NCBI GenBank assembly: GCA_945876985.1 | Contig: CAMCQX010000146.1 | Coordinates: 1 to 5,122, forward strand | DNA from: Chitinophaga pinensis | Lineage (GTDB): Bacteria > Bacteroidota > Bacteroidia > UKL13-3 | Direction: 5' to 3' | Length of the DNA: 5,122 nucleotides | Shown here: piece by piece, positions 1 through 5,122 of the stretch | Position numbering within the stretch: position 1 is the stretch's first letter | Layout: every line of letters starts with the position of its first letter | Program-made: the position numbers and the translations under genes | The notes under the pieces: generated by a model | Databases searched by the model: none | What the model saw: only the letters and a program-made list of their open reading frames with translations | Told to the model about the DNA's origin: nothing

Positions 1-46
1 CAATCATTAATAATATCGAAAATGCTTTTGTTGTCAGTGATTTCAT
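1..46 (-). CDS. Start of an unidentified exported protein (partial, runs off left edge)
   Basis: An ATG at 46-44 opens a minus-strand frame that stays open to the window edge and reads MKSLTTKAFSILLMI. Two positive charges (Lys2, Lys7) followed by a hydrophobic run (AFSILLMI) is the layout of the n- and h-regions of a Sec or lipoprotein signal peptide, so the product is probably exported; the cleavage site is not visible. The start lies only 7 bases after the stop codon of the upstream formiminotransferase-cyclodeaminase gene, typical of co-transcribed genes. The leader before the ATG is A-rich (AAAAAATA) with no Shine-Dalgarno sequence, as at the other starts here. Only 15 codons are visible, so the family cannot be named and a chance open frame is not excluded. 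Confidence 0.55.
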   Translation of the reverse strand, partial: MKSLTTKAFSILLMI

Positions 47-53
47 TATTTTT

Positions 54-1739
54 TTAAGCAATAGCTGCTTCTACTTTTGTCAATAATTCATCTGCTTTTG
101 CATGGTTGTTTGCCAATAAATTTTTTGCTTCAGCAATAAGGTTTTCAGCAAATGATCTGTCTTTTAAATCTTTGGCATTTACCATTACGTTAAAATAGGC
201 GCCTCTTACCGCAGTTTTTACACAAAGCACGCCAACACCAGCATCAGTTACAGAATTTTGGTTTCCTTTTTCAATCATTGCGCCTAATAAATTCAAGGAT
301 TCTGAAGCAGTTTGCATTACTTTAAAAGGAACTTCACAAGCATATTTTGTTGCATTTTCTATAGCTAATGCTCTTGCTGCTTTTTCTTCTTCCGTTGCCT
401 TTGGCAATCCAAAACCTAGCATAATTTGGTTAAAAGCATGGGTATCTTCATCCACTGCTTTCAGCAATTTATCTTTAATCATTTGACCCTTATCGGCCCA
501 TTCACTAAAGTATTGAACTTGTTCTTCCCAACCGCGTTTGCCAGCTGAAAGATTAGCAACCATTGTTCCTAATGATGCGCCTAAACTACCCACGTAAGCA
601 CTGATTGAACCACCTCCAGGAGCTGGACTTTCACTGGCAGTTTCATTGGCAAAACTACGTAAATTCATGCCAATCAATTTTTCATTATTGGCATTTTTTA
701 GTTTGTATTCTATAATTTTATTATTGGCATCAAATGGTGCTAGCTCATCCAATCCTAATGATTTAATAGCTATTTGAATCAACTCTTCCTCACTCACTCC
801 AACAGAACGTTTTTGTTTAGTCAAATAATGTCTTCCGGCCGAAAGCAAGGCTTCTAAAGGAATTAAACCTACCAATTCTGAACCAGTAACACGCATGCCA
901 CGTTTTTCGGCACTTTTACAAACTTCATCAAATGCTTGGTGAACCGAAGTGATTTTATAATTAGTTAAATTGATACTGATTTGAGCAATATTGTATTCTT
1001 CAATGAACCAACCTATGGCTTTACATGCTTTTAAAGTTCCGGGAACGCGCACTTCATTTCCATCGGCATCTTTAATTATTTTTCCTGTAATTGGATTTCC
1101 TTCACGCAAAACTCTTCCTGCTTCTCTAATATCAAAAGCAACAGAATTTGCCAATCGTACCGATTTTGTATTTAGGTTTACATTATATGCAATCAAAAAA
1201 TCGCGCGCACCAATTACTGTTCCGCCAGCTTTTTCATTGAATTCTGTTGGTCCAAAATCGGGTGCCCATTCCCGTTGTTTTATTTTTTTGAAAAAGCCTT
1301 CATATTCGCCTGCTCTTATTACCGAAAGATTATTACGTTCTTTATTAGGCTGTGCATTTTCGTATAAATAAACAGGAATATTTAAATTTTCACCCACTCG
1401 TTTTCCTAACATTTTAGCAAATGCCACTGTTTCTTCCATGGTAATTCCGCTAACGGGAATAAGCGGACAAACATCGGTAGCACCCATACGTGGATGTTCG
1501 CCTTTATGCTTGCTCATGTCTATAATTTCTGATGCTTTTTTTATAGCTAAATATGCAGCTTCTACCACTGCATTTGGTTCGCCAACAAAAGTTACAACGG
1601 TTCTATTGGTAGCTTTTCCAGGATCTACATCTAATAATTTTACACCATCTACGCTTACTATTACATCAGTAATTTGCTTGATAATTTGTAAATCATGTCC
1701 TTCACTAAAATTTGGAACACATTCTATTATTTGAGTCAT
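54..1739 (-). CDS. ftcD: Bifunctional glutamate formimidoyltransferase / formimidoyltetrahydrofolate cyclodeaminase
   Basis: This 561-residue cytosolic enzyme moves the formimino group from N-formimino-L-glutamate to tetrahydrofolate (EC 2.1.2.5), then deaminates 5-formimino-THF to 5,10-methenyl-THF and ammonia (EC 4.3.1.4). This ends one branch of histidine degradation and feeds the folate one-carbon pool. The N-terminal transferase subdomain (about 1-180) begins IIECVPNFSEG and carries HKGEHPRMGATDVCP (78-92); His82 and Asp39 align by number with active-site residues described for the mammalian enzyme. PDFGP (160-164) and GARDFLIAYNVNL (177-189) follow, then the C-terminal transferase subdomain (about 181-325, with AIGWFIEEYNIAQISINLTNY at 241-261). 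A short linker leads to the cyclodeaminase domain (about 355-555), with the glycine-rich SPAPGGGSISAYVGSLGASL (371-390) and NSVTDAGVGVLCVKTAVRGA (495-514). Length and domain order match the roughly 540-residue animal FTCD, so both activities look intact. The ATG at 1739 gives the exact family N-terminus. No hut genes are visible beside it. Confidence 0.96.
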   Translation of the reverse strand: MTQIIECVPNFSEGHDLQIIKQITDVIVSVDGVKLLDVDPGKATNRTVVTFVGEPNAVVEAAYLAIKKASEIIDMSKHKGEHPRMGATDVCPLIPVSGITMEETVAFAKMLGKRVGENLNIPVYLYENAQPNKERNNLSVIRAGEYEGFFKKIKQREWAPDFGPTEFNEKAGGTVIGARDFLIAYNVNLNTKSVRLANSVAFDIREAGRVLREGNPITGKIIKDADGNEVRVPGTLKACKAIGWFIEEYNIAQISINLTNYKITSVHQAFDEVCKSAEKRGMRVTGSELVGLIPLEALLSAGRHYLTKQKRSVGVSEEELIQIAIKSLGLDELAPFDANNKIIEYKLKNANNEKLIGMNLRSFANETASESPAPGGGSISAYVGSLGASLGTMVANLSAGKRGWEEQVQYFSEWADKGQMIKDKLLKAVDEDTHAFNQIMLGFGLPKATEEEKAARALAIENATKYACEVPFKVMQTASESLNLLGAMIEKGNQNSVTDAGVGVLCVKTAVRGAYFNVMVNAKDLKDRSFAENLIAEAKNLLANNHAKADELLTKVEAAIA

Positions 1740-1885
1740 AATTTGTTGTTTGTTTTTATAAATTATATGGAATAAAATAGGCTACGAATCTAATATAATT
1801 TTACTTTTCTGTTACTAAATAAAACTTTTAGAAAATTGCTTTTTATACCATTCTGCAACAAATCTGTTTATAATGAAATATTTTA
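1740..1885. other. Intergenic gap between the DUF1501 gene and ftcD
   Basis: This 146 bp AT-rich gap separates the DUF1501 stop codon from the ftcD start. A new promoter would be expected here because the two flanking genes have unrelated roles. No GC-rich stem followed by a T-run, as in an intrinsic terminator, could be found for the DUF1501 transcript. The best inverted repeats are AT pairs around 1820-1840 (TTTTCT/AGAAAA, with a competing CTAAA/TTTAG), too weak to call. No small reading frame, RNA gene or repeat was recognised. The ftcD leader (ACAAACAACAAATT before the ATG) has no Shine-Dalgarno sequence. Confidence 0.6.
1758..1788 (-). promoter_or_regulatory. Weak candidate Bacteroidota-type promoter for ftcD
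   Basis: On the minus strand, TTCG (1788-1785) lies 19 bases before TAATTTAT (1765-1758). This loosely resembles the Bacteroidota sigma-ABfr layout TTTG-N19-TAnnTTTG, with one mismatch in the -33 element and two in the -7 element. It would place transcription start about 10 bases before the ftcD ATG. An alternative -7 element, TAGATTCG (1792-1785), has one mismatch but no -33 partner at the right distance. In DNA this AT-rich such matches arise easily by chance; the main support is position. Confidence 0.2.
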
Positions 1886-3466
1886 TTATTTAGCCACAAT
1901 CATGGTTTTCATTAACTGCGAAGAACCTTGCTGAATTTGATAGTAATATGTACCGTTTCGCAAACTATCAGCTTGCATTGTTACTTCATGTGTGCCTTTA
2001 GAAAAATTATCTTCGGCAATGGTTAAAACTTCACGTCCTATATTGTCAAATAACCTTATTTTTACATAACCACCGCTGCAAGTAAATCTTATGGTGGTTT
2101 GGTCAATTACTGGATTAGGGAAATTTTCTAAAACACCAATTTTTGCGTTTTCAATTTCAACTGTGTTGCTACTTCCATCCGCAATAATATCTAACAAAGG
2201 GAAAGTTTTATTTAAAAGCAAAGGACTTAATTCAGCATCGCTCACTTTGAACCAATATTTTAAAATACTGGTGTAAATAGAACGGAAATCTATTTGCATC
2301 GGAACATTATCATTTGCTGTTACTGAGTCAGGAATAATTGGATTGAAGCCAGTAATTCCTGGTTTTACTTTTTTACCAAATATAAATAATGGAGCTGCTG
2401 CACCATGGTCGGTTCCAAGGCTTGAATTTGATTTAATTCTTCGTCCAAATTCTGAAAATGTCATACCTAAAACTCGATCTTCAACGGCTAATTTTTTTAA
2501 ATCATCTTGAAACGCATTCACCGCTTGCGATATTTTTTGCATTAAATTAGCATGAGAACCAGTTTCGGTTAATGTTGCATCTGTTTGCGCTGAATGGGTA
2601 TCAAATCCACCCAAGTTTACCATATAAACTTGAGTTTTTAAACCACCAGCTATTAATCGAGCTACAATTTTTAATTGATCAGCTAAACTATTTTGCCCAG
2701 CAGTTGGATATAAAGTTGAAACATTTTTTGCTTTATCGGCCGCAGCTTTAATGGTTCCGCTGTATTGTTGTGTTTGCTGAGCCACTAATCTTACATAAGT
2801 TAATTCATGTCCAGCGGGTGTGCTTGGCGCTGTATCAACGGTTCCTGTAATGAACTGATAAAACGAAGTAGGATCGGTAATTGACATGCCTAAACTTACA
2901 TTTTTACCTTGTATAACAGGCGAAATAGATGCACCAATTTGAATAGATGGTGGATCGGGATAATTTACATTGGGATAATTTGTAGGGAAATTAGTAAATT
3001 TTGTATCTAAATATCGGCCTAACCAACCTGTTTCTTCTACCACATCACTTTCGCTTCCTGTGTTCCAAATATCTGTTGCTCTAAAATGTGAAAAATTAGG
3101 ATTTGGATAACCCACACTTTGAACAATATTAACCATTCCATTGTCGTATAACCCTCTTACTTCACTTAAACTTGGATGTAAACCTGTAATGGTATTTCCA
3201 GTTAAAGCCAACACTTTACTTTGTTGAATCAATATATTTTGACGGGCTAAAACCAATTTACTGTATTGATCAATGGGAATAACAGTATTTAATCCATCAT
3301 TACCACCATTTAATTGTATAAGCACCAAAACACGGTCTTCAACTCCTGATTTACCTAAAAAATTGATGATTGGATTATCGGCCAATACTTGAACCGGAAA
3401 GCCATTTATTAATATTGGCAAAGCGCTAGCCGTAATTGCTTTTTGTATAAAATCTCTTCTTTTCAT
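1886..3466 (-). CDS. DUF1501 family exported protein with T9SS C-terminal sorting domain
   Basis: This 526-residue protein belongs to DUF1501, a family placed in the alkaline phosphatase/sulfatase-like superfamily; its substrate is unknown. The N-terminus MKRRDFIQKA has a twin-arginine pattern (RRDFI), then a mildly hydrophobic stretch ending near VQVLA (25-29), a likely signal peptide cleaved around residue 29. Family motifs follow in order: RVLVLIQLNGGNDGLNTVIP (45-64), NPNFSHFRATDIW (122-134), LGGFDTHSAQ (285-294), TFSEFGRR (336-343) and GTDHGAAAPLFIFG (351-364). Asp57, Asp289, His291, Asp353 and His354 are candidate metal ligands by analogy with the superfamily (inference). After the core (about residue 430) comes a linker, then about 80 residues typical of a type A T9SS sorting domain, opening NFPNPVIDQTTIRF (448-461) and ending GTYYYQIQ...LMKTMIVAK. 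The protein should therefore cross the outer membrane and be attached to the surface or released. It starts 33 bp after the DUF1800 gene, probably in one operon. The leader lacks a Shine-Dalgarno sequence. Confidence 0.93.
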   Translation of the reverse strand: MKRRDFIQKAITASALPILINGFPVQVLADNPIINFLGKSGVEDRVLVLIQLNGGNDGLNTVIPIDQYSKLVLARQNILIQQSKVLALTGNTITGLHPSLSEVRGLYDNGMVNIVQSVGYPNPNFSHFRATDIWNTGSESDVVEETGWLGRYLDTKFTNFPTNYPNVNYPDPPSIQIGASISPVIQGKNVSLGMSITDPTSFYQFITGTVDTAPSTPAGHELTYVRLVAQQTQQYSGTIKAAADKAKNVSTLYPTAGQNSLADQLKIVARLIAGGLKTQVYMVNLGGFDTHSAQTDATLTETGSHANLMQKISQAVNAFQDDLKKLAVEDRVLGMTFSEFGRRIKSNSSLGTDHGAAAPLFIFGKKVKPGITGFNPIIPDSVTANDNVPMQIDFRSIYTSILKYWFKVSDAELSPLLLNKTFPLLDIIADGSSNTVEIENAKIGVLENFPNPVIDQTTIRFTCSGGYVKIRLFDNIGREVLTIAEDNFSKGTHEVTMQADSLRNGTYYYQIQQGSSQLMKTMIVAK

Positions 3467-3499
3467 GGTTTGATTATTTTTTTGAATAAAAATGAAAAT

Positions 3500-5122
3500 T
3501 TATGCTAATTGAAATTCAGCTAGGCCAAACAAATATTTAAACATTCCTTGTAAACGGGAATAAACAGCTTGCTTTTTAACGGTATCGGTTGGAGCTGCTT
3601 TGTATTGATTCCAAGTATCGCTCCAATAATAATCAGCCGCTTGGCCTGAAAGTAAAAAAGCGGTTTTTATTTGCGCTTTACTTGCAGCAGATAAGTCTAT
3701 TGCATAAAGCAAACTGATTGCTTGACTTACTAATAAATTAGGATCTTCGGGCGTTGTAAATAAATTAACTAATGCTATAGGATCTAAAATAAGTTTAAAG
3801 CTTTGGCGATTAAAACCTGTATAAACCATGGCATCGCAAAACTGATTGCGTTTGGGTAATGAATCGGAATTTATCCAAAGCTCATAATACTGTGGCGATT
3901 GATAATAAGCTGGCCAACCAGCTACGTTTGGCGCATCACCAATGTCTTGTCCTATTAAAGTACAAGCTTGTTGAACATAAATCCAATGTGTATATTGTTG
4001 CAAAACAATTGCCGAAGTAGGAAATTGTAAATTAAATGTGCGAGCTAATCCTATTAAATGATCGGTAGGTGGTTTAATTAAACAACCCACATTTAACGAG
4101 TCGTAAAAATGTTCGCTTTTTAATAATGTTTCTATGAGTGTTTTTATGTTGTAATTACTGTTTCTAAATACGGTGGCTAAAGGTAAAATAACATTGGTTT
4201 CAATGGATGAATCAATATTATAATACACAAAAAAACGATATACTTTTCTGCAAATATAATTAGCTACTTCATTATGAGTAAAAATCATATTCATCAAATC
4301 ATCAACTTCATTTGCTCCATTTGCCCCAGTTTTACCGGTAATAACCGTGTTGTTATAAAACGATGAAAATTGTTTATTGCCAGTATCATGTTTAGTGCTA
4401 TCGAAATAAGAAACATAAGTTGTTCTATTGTTTCTCCAACCTGTCATTACTTTAGCCGCAGCTTTTACATCATCTTCGGTATAATGATTTGCTAAATCTT
4501 TTCCAACTGTAAAAAGCTCTTGAAGCTCTCTTCCAAAATTTTCGTCAGGGGCGGTATTGGTGTTTTTTTCTCCATTTAAATATACCAACATGCCACAATC
4601 TGTGGCTAATAATCGGGTTAAAGTTTTATAGTTGCCAAGGCAATTTTGGCGTAATATTTTATGGTGGTCGTAACAGAAACGAGCAGATTGAATGACAGTA
4701 GTTTCGGTTGCGAAAAGATTATGCCAAAACAAAATCATTTTTTCATTGATTGTTCTGTCTTGATTAATCATTAAACTAGTCCACCAAGCTTTATATGATT
4801 GCCTGCGGACACCATTTAAATTAGGATTATCAACTGCATTTACCCAAGTTTGACCAAGAGGAACGTCTACATCTGCCTGGCTTCCACTGTAATGATTCAA
4901 TGGTGGTGCGGGATAAACAGTTGAAATATTTAAAAGGGAATCAACAGCTTGAACCATTGATTTACTTTTAAAAAAATCAATATCGGCTTTTGTAACCCCA
5001 AATAAAGCTCTGCGGCACAAATGTTTTATTTGTTCCTCGCCCCAAGTTCCGGTGTATTCACTTATACCAGTACTCGTTTTTCGTAAATCATTTGGTAATT
5101 CTTTGTTTGAAGGATCTTTGAA
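3500..5122 (-). CDS. DUF1800 family protein (5' end beyond right edge)
   Basis: The 540 visible codons encode most of a DUF1800 protein, a family of unknown biochemical function often encoded next to DUF1501. The frame is open to the window edge. A TTG at 5020 could be mistaken for a start, but codons upstream of it read WGEEQIKHLCRRALFG (visible residues 27-42), the typical opening of the family (W...HLLRRATFG), so the gene begins outside the window and any signal peptide is unseen. Later hallmarks, numbered from the first visible codon, are EKMILFWHNLFAT (127-139), NFGRELQELFTVG (195-207), YTEDDVKAAAKVMTGWR (214-230), HDTGNKQF (245-252) and DAPNVAGWP (396-404). The protein ends LFGLAEFQLA with no T9SS sorting domain, unlike its neighbour. 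It stops 33 bp before the DUF1501 start, so the two are likely co-transcribed from a promoter outside the window. It probably acts in the cell envelope with the DUF1501 protein; this is inferred from pairing only. Confidence 0.92.
   Translation of the reverse strand, partial: FKDPSNKELPNDLRKTSTGISEYTGTWGEEQIKHLCRRALFGVTKADIDFFKSKSMVQAVDSLLNISTVYPAPPLNHYSGSQADVDVPLGQTWVNAVDNPNLNGVRRQSYKAWWTSLMINQDRTINEKMILFWHNLFATETTVIQSARFCYDHHKILRQNCLGNYKTLTRLLATDCGMLVYLNGEKNTNTAPDENFGRELQELFTVGKDLANHYTEDDVKAAAKVMTGWRNNRTTYVSYFDSTKHDTGNKQFSSFYNNTVITGKTGANGANEVDDLMNMIFTHNEVANYICRKVYRFFVYYNIDSSIETNVILPLATVFRNSNYNIKTLIETLLKSEHFYDSLNVGCLIKPPTDHLIGLARTFNLQFPTSAIVLQQYTHWIYVQQACTLIGQDIGDAPNVAGWPAYYQSPQYYELWINSDSLPKRNQFCDAMVYTGFNRQSFKLILDPIALVNLFTTPEDPNLLVSQAISLLYAIDLSAASKAQIKTAFLLSGQAADYYWSDTWNQYKAAPTDTVKKQAVYSRLQGMFKYLFGLAEFQLA

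Noticed and set aside
991..1371. Plus-strand open frame of 126 codons
   Set aside because: It lies wholly inside ftcD on the opposite strand, has no recognisable domain, and arises as a shadow of a strongly conserved gene.
1438..1734. Plus-strand open frame of 98 codons
   Set aside because: It is antisense to the most conserved N-terminal part of ftcD; the low-complexity Ser/Thr/Ile composition is that of a shadow frame.
1815..1845. Possible terminator hairpin after the DUF1501 gene
   Set aside because: The only inverted repeats are 5-6 AT-rich pairs that compete with each other and lack a GC-rich stem with a following T-run; expected by chance in such AT-rich DNA.
2091..2276. Plus-strand open frame of 61 codons
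   Set aside because: It is antisense to the end of the DUF1501 core and the sorting domain, with no family resemblance or start signal.
3467..3499. Possible promoter between the DUF1800 and DUF1501 genes
   Set aside because: The 33-base gap is too short for a full -33/-7 promoter plus leader and contains no TAnnTTTG-like element; co-transcription is simpler.
5018..5020. TTG as the start codon of the DUF1800 gene
   Set aside because: The upstream in-frame codons continue the conserved family opening up to the window edge, so this codon is an internal leucine.

Overview
The window is an AT-rich stretch (by eye about one third G+C) with every recognisable gene on the minus strand, so it reads from the right edge (5') to the left edge (3'). 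It most likely comes from a member of the Bacteroidota. The evidence is a C-terminal type IX secretion (T9SS) sorting domain on one product, the absence of Shine-Dalgarno sequences in favour of A-rich leaders, and the two-domain form of formiminotransferase-cyclodeaminase. Genus or family cannot be fixed from the sequence.

Right part (5122 to 1886): two adjacent genes, 33 bp apart, form a DUF1800-DUF1501 pair. The DUF1800 gene is open to the right edge, so its true start and any signal peptide lie outside the window. The DUF1501 protein is complete: twin-arginine-type N-terminus, an alkaline-phosphatase-superfamily-like body, and a T9SS type A sorting domain at the C-terminus. These families often occur side by side in bacterial genomes, and the joint function is not established. 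The sequence suggests an exported pair in which at least the DUF1501 partner reaches the cell surface or medium.

Middle (1885 to 1740): a 146 bp AT-rich gap with no convincing terminator and only weak promoter-like sequences.

Left part (1739 to 1): a complete bifunctional glutamate formimidoyltransferase / formimidoyltetrahydrofolate cyclodeaminase (561 aa). It links the last step of tetrahydrofolate-dependent histidine breakdown to the one-carbon folate pool. Seven bases after its stop codon a new minus-strand reading frame begins and runs off the left edge. Its 15 visible residues look like the start of a signal peptide, so the folate enzyme is probably followed by a co-transcribed gene for an exported protein.

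No RNA gene, insertion sequence, CRISPR array, attachment site or long repeat was seen. Most of the window is ordinary Bacteroidota chromosome; the least understood part is the DUF1800-DUF1501 pair.
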